This document shows, piece by piece, positions 55,523 through 63,616 of a stretch of DNA of 64,000 nt. The stretch spans positions 7,564,001-7,628,000 of the forward strand of contig NZ_CP104174.1 in NCBI RefSeq assembly GCF_025200925.1. The letters are read 5' to 3'. Source of the stretch: Bradyrhizobium sp. CB1015 (GTDB taxonomy: Bacteria; Pseudomonadota; Alphaproteobacteria; Rhizobiales; Xanthobacteraceae). Within the stretch, counting starts at the first letter, position 1, and each line of letters starts with the position of its first letter. A program made the translations under genes and the position numbers. Under the pieces are notes generated by a model. The model did not search any database. It worked only from the letters and a program-made list of their open reading frames with translations, and was not told the DNA's origin.

Positions 55523-56488
55523 ATGTCCGCTCCTGTTCATGCAAAGGTCGTCATCATCGGCTCCGGCCCGGCCGGCTACACCGCCGCGATCTACGCCGCG
55601 CGCGCGATGCTGGAGCCGATCCTGATCCAGGGCATCCAGCCCGGCGGGCAGCTCACGATTACAACCGACGTCGAGAACTATCCCGGCTTTGCCGACGTGA
55701 TCCAGGGCCCCTGGCTGATGGAGCAGATGGAGAAGCAGGCGGTCCATGTCGGCACCAAGATCGTCACCGACCTGGTCACCAAGCTGGAGACGGCGCAGCG
55801 GCCGTTCCGCCTCACCTGCGACAGCGGTGACGTCTATCTCGCCGAGGCCGTGATCCTGGCCACCGGCGCGCAGGCGCGCTGGCTCGGGCTGCCGTCGGAA
55901 GCCAAGTTCCAGGGCGGCGGCGTGTCGGCCTGCGCCACCTGCGACGGCTTCTTCTACCGCGGCAAGGAAGTCATCGTGGTCGGCGGCGGCAACAGCGCGG
56001 TCGAGGAAGCCCTGTACCTCACCAACCATGCCTCCCAGGTCACGATCGTGCATCGTCGCGATCACTTCCGGGCCGAGCGCATCCTGCAGGAGCGCCTGTT
56101 CAAGCATCCGAAGATCAAGGTGATCTGGGACGCCGCCGTCGACGAGATCTGCGGCACCGAGAACCCCAACAAGGTCACCCATGTCCGGCTCAAGAACGTC
56201 AAGACCGGCGCGCTCACGAACGTGAAGGCCGACGGCGTCTTCATCGCCATCGGCCATGCGCCGGCGACCGAGCTCGTCAAGGATCAGGTCAAGCTGAAAC
56301 CGTCGGGCTATGTCGAGGTCGCCCCGAACTCGACTGCGACCTCGGTACCCGGCCTGTTTGCCGCCGGCGACGTCGCCGACGAGACCTATCGCCAGGCCGT
56401 GACGGCCGCCGGCCTCGGCTGCATGGCCGCACTCGAAGCCGAACGTTTCTTGGCCCTTCGCGCCAGCGAGCGCGCGGCAGCGGAATAG
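55523..56488 (+). CDS. trxB: Thioredoxin reductase
   Basis: A 321-residue low-molecular-weight thioredoxin reductase. It has the FAD motif Gly-Ser-Gly-Pro-Ala-Gly at about residues 14-19, redox-active Cys137-Ala-Thr-Cys140, the NADPH motif Gly-Gly-Gly-Asn-Ser-Ala and the late FAD-binding Ala-Gly-Asp-Val. It keeps thioredoxin reduced with NADPH. The lysR gene follows 4 bases later on the same strand, so the two form an operon. Confidence 0.96.
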   Translation: MSAPVHAKVVIIGSGPAGYTAAIYAARAMLEPILIQGIQPGGQLTITTDVENYPGFADVIQGPWLMEQMEKQAVHVGTKIVTDLVTKLETAQRPFRLTCDSGDVYLAEAVILATGAQARWLGLPSEAKFQGGGVSACATCDGFFYRGKEVIVVGGGNSAVEEALYLTNHASQVTIVHRRDHFRAERILQERLFKHPKIKVIWDAAVDEICGTENPNKVTHVRLKNVKTGALTNVKADGVFIAIGHAPATELVKDQVKLKPSGYVEVAPNSTATSVPGLFAAGDVADETYRQAVTAAGLGCMAALEAERFLALRASERAAAE

Positions 56489-56492
56489 AATC

Positions 56493-57416
56493 ATGCCCCG
56501 AACACGCGACGGATTTACGGATATGGACTGGGACAAGCTGAAGGTGTTTCACGCCGCGGCGGAAGCGGGCAGCTTCACGCATGCGGGCGAGCAGCTCGGC
56601 CTGTCGCAATCGGCGGTGTCGCGCCAGGTCTCGGCACTGGAACAGGAGCTCTCGGTCTCGCTGTTCCACCGCCACGCCCGCGGCCTCATCCTCACCGAGC
56701 AGGGCGACCTGTTGTTCCGCACCGCGCATGACGTGTTCATGCAGCTGCAGGCGGCGCGCGCCAAGCTGACCGACAGCCGCGAGCGGCCGAGCGGCGATCT
56801 CAAGATCACCACCACGCCCGGCGTCGGGATCAACTGGCTGATTCCGCGGCTCGGCGAATTCACCGCGCTCTATCCCGAGATCCGCATCTCGCTGATCGTC
56901 ACCGACGAGGAGCTCGATCTGTCGATGCGCGAGGCTGACGTCGCGATCCGCACCCGCAAGCCGACGCAGCCGGATCTCATCCAGCGCAAGCTGTTCGCGA
57001 TGGGCTTCCACGCCTATTGCTCGCCGGAATACATCAAGCGCTTCGGCACGCCGCGCACGCTGGAGGAGCTCGACTCCCACCGCATCATCACGCTGTCGGA
57101 CGGCAACTTCGCGCCGCACCTGCAGAACCGCAACTGGCTGATCGAAGCCGGTCGCAACGGCTCGGGTCCGCGCGAGGCCTATTTCAAGGTCAACAACATC
57201 CTCGGTCTCGTGCGCGCCTGCGCGCAGGGCCTCGGCATCGCCGCGCTGCCCGATTACCTGGTCGAGGAGCAGAGCAAGCTCGTGCAGCTGTTCGGCGAGT
57301 CTGATTCGATCCAGCTCGACACCTACTTCGTCTATCCCGAGGAGTTGAAGACGGTCGCGCGCGTGCAGGTGTTCCGCGACTTCGTGGTGAGCAAGGCGCA
57401 GCGCTGGCCGTCCTGA
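56493..57416 (+). CDS. LysR-family transcriptional regulator
   Basis: A 307-residue LTTR. The HTH covers about residues 12-70 (Ala-Gly-Ser-Phe-Thr-His-Ala-Gly-Glu-Gln-Leu, Ser-Gln-Ser-Ala-Val-Ser-Arg-Gln-Val), and the substrate-binding domain follows from about 100. It lies 4 bases after trxB, a conserved neighbour pair in alphaproteobacteria. It is similar in layout to regulators that respond to redox or amino acids, but its targets are unknown. The internal Met at residue 11 could be the true start. Confidence 0.9.
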   Translation: MPRTRDGFTDMDWDKLKVFHAAAEAGSFTHAGEQLGLSQSAVSRQVSALEQELSVSLFHRHARGLILTEQGDLLFRTAHDVFMQLQAARAKLTDSRERPSGDLKITTTPGVGINWLIPRLGEFTALYPEIRISLIVTDEELDLSMREADVAIRTRKPTQPDLIQRKLFAMGFHAYCSPEYIKRFGTPRTLEELDSHRIITLSDGNFAPHLQNRNWLIEAGRNGSGPREAYFKVNNILGLVRACAQGLGIAALPDYLVEEQSKLVQLFGESDSIQLDTYFVYPEELKTVARVQVFRDFVVSKAQRWPS

Positions 57417-57447
57417 TTTCCGCATGACTGACATGCGGCCTCGGCTG

Positions 57448-57617
57448 TTGCTGCAAGGCACTCGGCAAGCCCATAATGTTTGCACGCTGAGCCTTCGCGT
57501 TGCGCATTTGTCCCCCTCCTCCAGTGGCGCGGGAGTTCAGTAATCCCTCTTGGAAGGTGATTGTGTCGGCCTCACGTGGCCAATACCTAAGCCGGGCCCT
57601 CGGGTCCGGCTTTTTTT
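57448..57617 (+). ncRNA. Candidate small RNA 1 with anti-Shine-Dalgarno motif
   Basis: A promoter-like TTGCTG (57448-57453), 18-base spacer and CATAAT (57472-57477) would start an RNA near 57484. It contains the pyrimidine run CCCCCTCCTCC (57512-57522), complementary to ribosome binding sites, as in the CCUCC-loop sRNAs of alphaproteobacteria. It ends at a terminator stem GCCGGGCC/GGTCCGGC with seven T residues (57591-57617). No reading frame with a ribosome binding site is present. The RNA itself would be about 134 nt. A prediction from sequence only. Confidence 0.55.
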
Positions 57618-57648
57618 CGTCAAAATGTGGCTTCGCCCTCCGCGTGTA

Positions 57649-57816
57649 TTGACAGTTCCAGGCCTACCCCGCATCATTTACACATGATCACGAAGTCGTG
57701 CGCAGCAATCTCGAAAAAAGGCCCCCATCCCGGGGCCTCGGATCTTTGCGCGCGCTAGCTGACTTCGTCATCGCGGCAAATCTTCGAAAACCCCGCCGCC
57801 GGGACGGGGTTTTTTC
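57649..57816 (+). ncRNA. Candidate small RNA 2 (or leader of the DapA-like gene)
   Basis: TTGACA (57649-57654), 18-base spacer and ATCATT (57673-57678) look like a promoter, with a start near 57685. Two hairpins follow: GGCCCC/GGGGCC near 57719-57737 and CCCCG/CGGGG (57791-57809), the second with six T residues. The RNA would be about 130 nt and stop 45 bases before the DapA-like start codon, so it may be an sRNA or an attenuated leader. No peptide-coding frame is convincing. Confidence 0.5.
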
Positions 57817-57860
57817 ATGTGCCCTCCGTCTCAGGCTTTTCCCGAGAAGGAGATGGAAAC

Positions 57861-58769
57861 ATGACCGGACTTCGAGACCAATTGCACGGGCTGTGGCTGC
57901 CGCTGGTGACGCCGTTCCAGGACGGCGCGCTTGACGAGAGGTCGCTGCGACGGCTGACGCGGCACTACGGCGCGCAGGGCATCGACGGCTTCATCCTGGG
58001 CGCGACCTCGGGTGAAGGCATGACGCTGCGCGCGGCCGAGCTCGAACGTCTCGTCGCCGTGGTGCGCGAGGAGATGGCGGCCGGCGGCTGCAACCTGCCG
58101 ATCTGCCTCGGGCTGTCGGGCGCGGACACCTCGCGCCTGCAAGAGCGCCTCGACGAGACCGCGGACTGGCCGATCGACGGCTACCTGATCGCCAGCCCCT
58201 TTTATGTGCGGCCGTCGCAGCGCGGCCTGCTGGCGCATTTCGAGGCGCTCGCCGACCATGCGGCATGGCCGATCGCGCTCTACAACATTCCCTATCGCTG
58301 CGCGGTCAACATCACCAACCAGACCATGCTGCGGCTCGCCGCGCACAAGAACATCATCGGGCTGAAGGATTGCGGCGCGAGCCGGGAGCAATCGATCGCG
58401 CTCTTGCGCGACCGGCCGAAGGGCTTTCGCGTGCTCACCGGCGAGGACGCCAATTATCTCGAGGCGCTCGGTGACGGCGCCGACGGCGGCATCATGCTGT
58501 CGGCCCATGTCGAGACCGCGACGTTCGCGGCCGTGTACACGGAGGCGAAGCGCGGCAATCACGATGCGGCGCTGGCGCGTTGGAACGAAGTGGCCGAGCT
58601 GACGCGGCTGTTGTTCGCCGAGCCGAGCCCCGCGCCGGCGAAGTACTGGCTGTGGCGAGCCGGCCTGATCGACAGCCCCGAGGTGCGCCTGCCGATGGTG
58701 GAAGTAAGCAGCGAGCTCGCGGCAACGATCGATCGGGAGATTGAGCAACGGATGAAGGTCGCGGCGTAG
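57861..58769 (+). CDS. DapA/NAL-family aldolase (dihydrodipicolinate synthase-like)
   Basis: A 302-residue class I lyase of the DapA superfamily. Schiff-base Lys169 in Gly-Leu-Lys-Asp, Tyr141 in Leu-Tyr-Asn-Ile-Pro, and the Gly-Ala-Thr-Ser-Gly-Glu-Gly substrate loop (about residues 47-53, with Ser instead of the second Thr of DapA) are seen. It may be a lysine-pathway DapA paralogue or another pyruvate-dependent aldolase; the loop and the solitary location favour a paralogue. AAGGAG precedes ATG 57861. Two candidate sRNA/leader elements lie upstream. Confidence 0.85.
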   Translation: MTGLRDQLHGLWLPLVTPFQDGALDERSLRRLTRHYGAQGIDGFILGATSGEGMTLRAAELERLVAVVREEMAAGGCNLPICLGLSGADTSRLQERLDETADWPIDGYLIASPFYVRPSQRGLLAHFEALADHAAWPIALYNIPYRCAVNITNQTMLRLAAHKNIIGLKDCGASREQSIALLRDRPKGFRVLTGEDANYLEALGDGADGGIMLSAHVETATFAAVYTEAKRGNHDAALARWNEVAELTRLLFAEPSPAPAKYWLWRAGLIDSPEVRLPMVEVSSELAATIDREIEQRMKVAA

Positions 58770-58774
58770 CGCTT

Positions 58775-58934
58775 CCACCCTCACCTGGAGGGGGAGGGTC
58801 GATCGCGCGTAGCGCGAGCGGGGTGGGGTATCTCTCAACACGGGCAGTGTTGGATGTGGAGAGACCGTCACCCCACCCCGCTCCCCATTCCGCTTCGCTT
58901 CATGTGGAGCGACCCTCCCCCTCCAGGGCAGGGT
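58775..58934. repeat. Intergenic inverted-repeat element (CCTCCCC/GGGGAGG type)
   Basis: Ends ACCCTCACCTGGAGGGGGAG and CCCTCCCCCTCCAGGGCAGG. Related to 23344 and 43107. It lies between the DapA-like gene and the first tiny membrane protein. Confidence 0.85.
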
Positions 58935-59052
58935 AAGAGAGCGCCGCTTTTGGTTAACCGCGCCCCAACGGCCTTCGCAGCTGCGGCAATCCGCATCCAC
59001 GTCTCGTTTACGCGACGCGCCTATCGTTGTCTTCAAAGTCACCGAAGGGGGA

Positions 59053-59208
59053 ATGACCATGGGGTATCGCAACCGGCCTACGGCCGCGAGCCAGTTCGCG
59101 CCCGCCGATCTCTTGCAGGGAATTCTCGTCGTCTCGTCGTTCGGGTTCTGGGCGGTGATGCTCGGCCTGATGCCGGTGCTGCTGTTTCGCGTCTGGCTGG
59201 TCGGCTGA
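59053..59208 (+). CDS. 51-residue single-pass membrane protein
   Basis: ATG 59053 with a GAAGGGGGA ribosome binding site encodes 51 residues: a polar N terminus of about 20 residues and one hydrophobic helix (about 22-49) ending Val-Trp-Leu-Val-Gly. It is too short for usual gene-calling limits. The helix has Phe-Trp-Ala-Val-Met-Leu. The function is unknown. A second tiny membrane-protein gene of the same plan follows at 59339. Confidence 0.65.
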   Translation: MTMGYRNRPTAASQFAPADLLQGILVVSSFGFWAVMLGLMPVLLFRVWLVG

Positions 59209-59338
59209 GGCCGGCGCGCGCGGGATGGTTAATCCGTGGTAGCACCTGTGTTCAAAATGCACCGGCCGATGCGATCCGGATCTTAAAACATCGCTGCTAT
59301 CACTGACCCCCATAAGCGAAGAAATCGCGGGGGCGTTT

Positions 59339-59485
59339 GTGAATAGTCAGAATGAAATGGCGTCGCATTTCGACGCCGAACAGCAGGGCTTTACCACCGA
59401 GGACATTGTTTGGGCCGTCGGCATCTGGTCGGTGATCCTGACCCTGTCGCCGGTCATCGTGTTCTACATGCTGATGGTGGCGTGA
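59339..59485 (+). CDS. 48-residue single-pass membrane protein
   Basis: GTG 59339, preceded by GCGGGGGCG, encodes 48 residues: an acidic polar N terminus of about 22 residues, then a hydrophobic helix to the end (Trp-Ala-Val-Gly-Ile-Trp-Ser-Val-Ile-Leu). A perfect terminator hairpin follows 20 bases after the stop, which supports a real gene. It shares layout with the 51-residue protein upstream (aromatic Trp-Ala-Val at the helix start), so the two may be related. Confidence 0.65.
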   Translation: MNSQNEMASHFDAEQQGFTTEDIVWAVGIWSVILTLSPVIVFYMLMVA

Positions 59486-59502
59486 GCGAAAGCAGAAACG
59501 CA

Positions 59503-59530
59503 AAACGCGCGGACTTCCGCGCGTTTTTCG
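59503..59530. terminator. Terminator between the small membrane protein and parA-like genes
   Basis: ACGCGCGG-actt-CCGCGCGT (59505-59524) with A residues on one side and T residues on the other, so it can serve both converging genes. Confidence 0.88.
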
Positions 59531-59554
59531 CCTCTTGAAATGAAACAATGAAAA

Positions 59555-60232
59555 TTAAGCAGCCTGCTTGTGCATTGCGCCGGATGCCGACGCCGTGCCG
59601 CGAATAGCCTTCACCGAACGCTCGATCGCCGCCCAGAGCCTGGCGATTTCCTGAGCCGCACGGCTCTCGGCCTGATACTCGCGCGCGCCTTCGCCGTGGC
59701 TCAGCGCCATCAACAAATCCGAACGATTGGTGATCTGGCCGCCCCACACCGGAGCGCGGAATTTCGCCAGGGCTTCGCGGGCGATGGTGACGATCGGGCT
59801 TTCGGCTTCGTCGCGCTTGGCCGGAGCACCGTTGAGCACGACCGCGTAGGGCTTGCGCGCCGCGCGGCACATCTGAATGGTTTCCTGCACCGCGTTGACG
59901 TCGAACACGCCGGGCCGGGCGGGAATGACCACCATGGTGGCATTCTTGATCGCGTCGTCGACGACGGCCGACAGGTTCGGCGGCGTGTCGATCAACACCC
60001 ATTCGTAGCCGTCGCGCTTGGCAGCGGAGACGATGCCGCTGACGGAGTTGACGGCCGCCTTGATCGGCGGCTCGTTGGTGCCACGCAGCTTGTGCCACAG
60101 CGTGAGCGAGCCCTGCGGATCGGCGTCCACGAGCATGACCTGCTTGCTTGCCTTGATCTGCGCAGCAAGATGTGCAGCCAGGGTACTCTTGCCCGAGCCG
60201 CCTTTACGCGATGCAAAAACAATGACGTTCAT
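59555..60232 (-). CDS. Orphan ParA/MinD-like ATPase
   Basis: A 225-residue ATPase with the deviant Walker A Lys10-Gly-Gly-Ser-Gly-Lys15-Ser-Thr, including the signature lysine, then Asp-Ala-Asp-Pro-Gln-Gly and Leu-Ile-Asp-Thr-Pro-Pro. It is close to the ParA-like proteins of alphaproteobacteria that position cargo (for example PpfA/ParC-type), rather than the chromosomal ParA, because no parB gene or parS-like sites are near. The start at 60232 follows from the domain; a longer frame to 60325 is unlikely. A palindrome with two GANTC sites lies 37-55 bases upstream. Confidence 0.88.
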   Translation of the reverse strand: MNVIVFASRKGGSGKSTLAAHLAAQIKASKQVMLVDADPQGSLTLWHKLRGTNEPPIKAAVNSVSGIVSAAKRDGYEWVLIDTPPNLSAVVDDAIKNATMVVIPARPGVFDVNAVQETIQMCRAARKPYAVVLNGAPAKRDEAESPIVTIAREALAKFRAPVWGGQITNRSDLLMALSHGEGAREYQAESRAAQEIARLWAAIERSVKAIRGTASASGAMHKQAA

Positions 60233-60634
60233 ACCTTCGGCCTCCAGATTGACCCCAGGCCGCGAAAATGAATCACGCCGCTGATTCGTGAAAGAAAAAT
60301 TTGTCGGGGGTTGCGCGACAGCCACGAAATAACAAGACGTGTTGGCTTTTGAGTCACACTGCTTCGCAGGAGGCAGACACTCGCCGCACCGAAATGCCGC
60401 TGGTGCCAGCGTTTGTGCGTTTTTTGAGCAACGAACGGGACAAAGCGGAATGCAACCTTGCCGCGTAAACCTGCCCGCGGCTCTTTTCGGACGCGGCGCG
60501 CTCGTCGATCAGCGCAAGCCTACCGGGCGCGTTGCGAACAAAACGAGTCCGGCGGCTGTCGCGAAGCTGATTCACGGCCGAAGCGCGCCGGCGCCTTCGG
60601 CGGGATTTCAAGACAGGAACGATCGCTAAGGCGC
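60233..60634. other. 402-base gap upstream of the parA-like gene
   Basis: Only the GANTC palindrome at 60270-60287 was recognised. A 96-residue frame on the plus strand (60339-60629) has no ribosome binding site and non-protein-like composition. The region from 60360 to 60634 holds nothing else I can identify. Confidence 0.5.
60270..60287. promoter_or_regulatory. Palindrome with two CcrM methylation sites
   Basis: GAATCA-cgccgc-TGATTC is a perfect inverted repeat whose arms each contain GANTC, the target of the alphaproteobacterial cell-cycle methyltransferase CcrM. It lies upstream of the parA-like start. Confidence 0.4.
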
Positions 60635-60997
60635 TTAGCCCTGGCTGGATTTCTTCTTCGTGGCCGGCTTGGCGGTCTTCTTCGCGGTCGTTGACGCCGT
60701 CTTGGGCGCGATGCTGGTCGGCTTGCCGGCACGGGTCTGGCCGGGCTCCGGTCCGCGGCGGAAGAACACCGCGCATTGCGGCGAGAGCTGCGCCTTCTTC
60801 TTGATCATGCAGGCGGTGATGGCATCGACGTTCGGGATGAACTCGCTGCACAGCCGCATCGCATCCGGCGTGCAGGCCTGCTGCTCCTCCTGGGTGTAGG
60901 CGAAACCGGCGCGCGGCAGCGCCAGGACGGCCAGGGCAAGCGCGAGGCTTGCAACGGCCAAGGGCTTGGCAAAGGACTTCAAGCGAAACGCCGGCAT
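60635..60997 (-). CDS. Secreted Cys-rich protein with lysine-rich tail
   Basis: A 120-residue protein with a signal peptide (residues 1-33, ending Ala-Gly-Phe-Ala). The mature part has four Cys (Ala-Cys-Thr-Pro-Asp-Ala-Met-Arg-Leu-Cys, then Ala-Cys-Met and Gln-Cys-Ala), the spacing of the bacterial cysteine-rich repeat. Residues 80-120 form a Lys/Thr/Ala-rich tail. Such proteins are common in Bradyrhizobium; the function is unknown. ATG 60997 has GGGGGG upstream. Confidence 0.8.
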   Translation of the reverse strand: MPAFRLKSFAKPLAVASLALALAVLALPRAGFAYTQEEQQACTPDAMRLCSEFIPNVDAITACMIKKKAQLSPQCAVFFRRGPEPGQTRAGKPTSIAPKTASTTAKKTAKPATKKKSSQG

Positions 60998-61362
60998 CGA
61001 TCCCCCCACATGACGAGTCGGTGCGAATAGTGGGTGAACCTCGGTTCGTTGGCAACCGAGGGGAATCGCGAAAGCCGGCACGTGTGCGGTCTCGGCAACA
61101 GGGCGGGGTCAGGAGCCTCGACAGTTCCGGGGCAACGCGACGAAGGCGCCGCTGTCGGGGCCCCCAACACAAAACTGCGAAAACAACCCCATGCACAGTA
61201 GCCAAGTCATTGCAAACGCTCACGTCGCCAAATCTTAGGATTTTTCGAAGCCAAATTTGACTCGTCGGGCAAAACAGGGGCAAGATGTCACCATCAAAAT
61301 GCGCGTGGGTGGTGCTCGTTCTCCTGCGCTGATCAGAAGCGAGCGGGAGTGGAGGCGATCGC
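60998..61362. other. 365-base gap upstream of the CaiB-like gene
   Basis: No gene is recognised. 61173-61222 carries an ACAAAACTGCGAAAACAACC block followed by TCATTGCAAACG, which shares the AAAACTGCGA head of the accessory-region repeat but has a different spacing. I believe a very similar sequence is common in front of genes in Bradyrhizobium. The CaiB promoter presumably lies after it. Confidence 0.45.
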
Positions 61363-62529
61363 ATGACGGGGAATGAGGCGGAGCTGCCGCTGTCGGGAGT
61401 GACGGTGGTTTCGCTGGAGCAGGCGATCGCGGCGCCGCTGGCGAGCCGGCACCTCGCCGACTGGGGCGCGCGGGTGATCAAGATCGAGCGGCCGGGGACC
61501 GGCGATTTCTGCCGCGACTACGATCATGTGATGAACGGCATGTCGAGCCAGTTCGTCTGGACCAACCGTTCCAAGGAAAGCCTTGCCATCGACATCAAGA
61601 GCCCCGAGGGTCGCAAGGTGCTCGATGCCTTGCTGCCGCGGGCGGATGTCTTCATCCAGAATCTCGCGCCCGGCGCGGCGGAGCGGCTCGGCCTCGATGC
61701 CGCATCGCTGCTGCGCAGATTTCCGCGTCTGATCGCCTGCGACGTCTCCGGCTATGGCACTGATGGCCCCTACAGCGACAAGAAGGCTTACGATCTGCTG
61801 GTGCAGTGCGAGGCCGGCGTGCTCGCCATCAACGGCACCGAGGCGGAGCCGGCGAAGGTCGGGCTTTCCGTCGTCGATATCGCCACCGGCATGTACATCC
61901 TGAACGGCCTGCTGATGGCGCTGTACGCCCGCGAGCGGACCGGCAAAGGCACGGCGTTCCAGGCCTCGCTGTTCGATTCCATCACGGACTGGATGAGCTA
62001 TCCCGCCTTCTACACTGAGAGTACCGGCCGGCCGCTGCCGCGCACCGGCGCCAAGCATGCGACGATCGCGCCTTACGGCCCTTTCCGGGTCGGCGACGGC
62101 AACACCATCTTCTTCGGTATCCAGAACGACCGGGAATGGCGGTCGCTGTGCCGCATCGTGCTCGGCGATGCCGCACTTGCCGACGACCTGCGCTTCCGCA
62201 CCAATCCGCTGCGCATGCAGAACCGCGACGAGCTGCAGGCGCATATCGAGCAGCGCTTTGCATCCATGACCAGCGAGGAGGTGCTGCGGCTGCTGGACGA
62301 AGCCGCGATCGCCAACGCGCATCTGAATTCGGTCGAGGCTTTCTTAGCTCATGAGCAGCTTCATGCCCGCGCGCGGGTGAGAAGCGTGGGATCGCCGTGC
62401 GGAGAGGTGATGAGCTTCCTGCCCGCGCTCACGATTCCCGGCGTGACGCCGCGGATGGATCCGGTGCCTGACGTCGGCGAGCATAACGAGGCGATCCTCG
62501 GCGAACTCGGCCTCGTTAAGGGAACGTGA
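61363..62529 (+). CDS. CaiB/BaiF family CoA-transferase (family III)
   Basis: A 388-residue family III CoA-transferase. It starts with Leu-Ser-Gly-Val-Thr-Val-Val-Ser-Leu-Glu-Gln and Gly-Ala-Arg-Val-Ile-Lys-Ile-Glu-Arg-Pro-Gly-Thr-Gly-Asp, then Asn-Arg-Ser-Lys-Glu-Ser, Gly-Tyr-Gly and the Lys-Lys-Ala-Tyr-Asp segment with the catalytic Asp of the family. It moves CoA between organic acids. The next gene, a CitE-like lyase, overlaps by 4 bases, so a C4/C5 dicarboxylate pathway is likely. The substrate is not determined. Confidence 0.9.
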   Translation: MTGNEAELPLSGVTVVSLEQAIAAPLASRHLADWGARVIKIERPGTGDFCRDYDHVMNGMSSQFVWTNRSKESLAIDIKSPEGRKVLDALLPRADVFIQNLAPGAAERLGLDAASLLRRFPRLIACDVSGYGTDGPYSDKKAYDLLVQCEAGVLAINGTEAEPAKVGLSVVDIATGMYILNGLLMALYARERTGKGTAFQASLFDSITDWMSYPAFYTESTGRPLPRTGAKHATIAPYGPFRVGDGNTIFFGIQNDREWRSLCRIVLGDAALADDLRFRTNPLRMQNRDELQAHIEQRFASMTSEEVLRLLDEAAIANAHLNSVEAFLAHEQLHARARVRSVGSPCGEVMSFLPALTIPGVTPRMDPVPDVGEHNEAILGELGLVKGT

Positions 62530-63455
62530 GAATGGTCTCGCTCCGGCCGACGCGGGCCTATCTCGCCGTTCCCGCCCATCGCGCCCGTGTCGTTGCCAAG
62601 GCGGCGGCATCATTGGCGGACGCGGTGTTCATGGACCTCGAAGACGCCGTGCCGGCAGGCCAGAAGGGCGTTGCGCTGCAGGAAGCCGTCCGCGCGCTGT
62701 CCTCGCTCGACTGGAGCAACAAGCACGTCGCAATCAGGCTCAATGCCAATGGCAGCCCGTTCATTGCGGAGGAGATCCGCACCCTGGCGGCCCTGCCCCG
62801 GCTGGATGCCTTGATCGTGCCGAAGGCGGAGCGGGTGAGCGACATCGTCGCCATCGCCGATCGCTTCCGTGCAGCCGCGCCCGATCGCGCCGCGCCTGTT
62901 ACGCTCGAGCTGCTGATCGAGACCGCGCTCGGTCTCGTCAATGTCGACGCGCTCGCCGCCTGCCACGACAGCGTGGCCGCGCTGCATCTCGGCGTCGGCG
63001 ACCTCGCAGCCTCGCTGGGCGCCCGCACCTCCGACATCGGCATCTCGCCGGACGGCTATCGCCACGTCGGCTCCGCGCAGAGCGGCTACGCCGCCGCGCC
63101 GCTCGACCTGTTCGCCTATCCCATGATGCGCCTGCTGGTCGCCGCGCGCGCCTTCGGCCTGCGCGCCATCGATGGCCCCTGCGGCGCATTCCGCGATGCC
63201 AGGCTGACTGAGGCCAGCGCGCAAAAGGCCGCGGCGATGGGCTTTGACGGCAAGCAGGTGATCCATCCCGACCAGATCGAGGTGACGCTGCGCGCGTTCA
63301 CGCCGTCAGCCGAGGAGCTGGCCCAGGCGCGGCGGATCGTCGAAGCGATGGAGCAGGCCGAGGCGCAGGGCCAGGGCGCGGCGACGCTGGACGGCAAGAT
63401 GATCGACTATGCCAACGTGCGCATGGCGCGCCGGATCATCGGGCTGGGGTCGTAG
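62526..63455 (+). CDS. HpcH/HpaI aldolase / CitE-like lyase
   Basis: A 309-residue CitE-type TIM-barrel protein: Arg-Ala-Tyr-Leu-Ala-Val-Pro-Ala near the N terminus, metal-binding Asp-Leu-Glu-Asp-Ala-Val and Glu-Leu-Leu-Ile-Glu-Thr, Gly-Val-Gly-Asp-Leu and Gly-Lys-Gln-Val-Ile-His-Pro. This is the signature of citryl-, malyl- and methylmalyl-CoA lyases. GTG 62526 overlaps the caiB-like stop (GTGA), so the two are coupled; ATG 62532 is an alternative start. With the CoA transferase it may cleave a malyl-CoA-type thioester. Confidence 0.9.
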   Translation: MRMVSLRPTRAYLAVPAHRARVVAKAAASLADAVFMDLEDAVPAGQKGVALQEAVRALSSLDWSNKHVAIRLNANGSPFIAEEIRTLAALPRLDALIVPKAERVSDIVAIADRFRAAAPDRAAPVTLELLIETALGLVNVDALAACHDSVAALHLGVGDLAASLGARTSDIGISPDGYRHVGSAQSGYAAAPLDLFAYPMMRLLVAARAFGLRAIDGPCGAFRDARLTEASAQKAAAMGFDGKQVIHPDQIEVTLRAFTPSAEELAQARRIVEAMEQAEAQGQGAATLDGKMIDYANVRMARRIIGLGS

Positions 63456-63482
63456 CGGCGTTGGGGTTGAGTCCCCCTGCGG

Positions 63483-63615
63483 CGCATCCTTCGAGACGCC
63501 CGCTTCGCGGGCCCTCAGGATGAGGATGGCGTGCGCGGCGGCAGTTTCGACGGGCACCAATGCCGTTGAGCCTCATCCCGAGGAGGCTGCGAAGCAGCCG
63601 TCTCGAAGGACGAGG
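63483..63615. repeat. Intergenic inverted-repeat element (CATCCTTCGAGAC type)
   Basis: Begins GCATCCTTCGAGACGCCCGC and ends with the inverted GCAGCCGTCTCGAAGGACGAG; CCCTCAGGATGAGGATG and CCTCATCCCGAGGAGGC lie inside. It lies between convergent genes. Confidence 0.8.
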
Positions 63616-63616
63616 C

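Noticed and set aside
60339..60629. Plus-strand 96-residue frame opposite the Cys-rich protein side of the parA gap
   Set aside because: No ribosome binding site, no recognisable pattern, unusual Cys/Arg/Pro composition.
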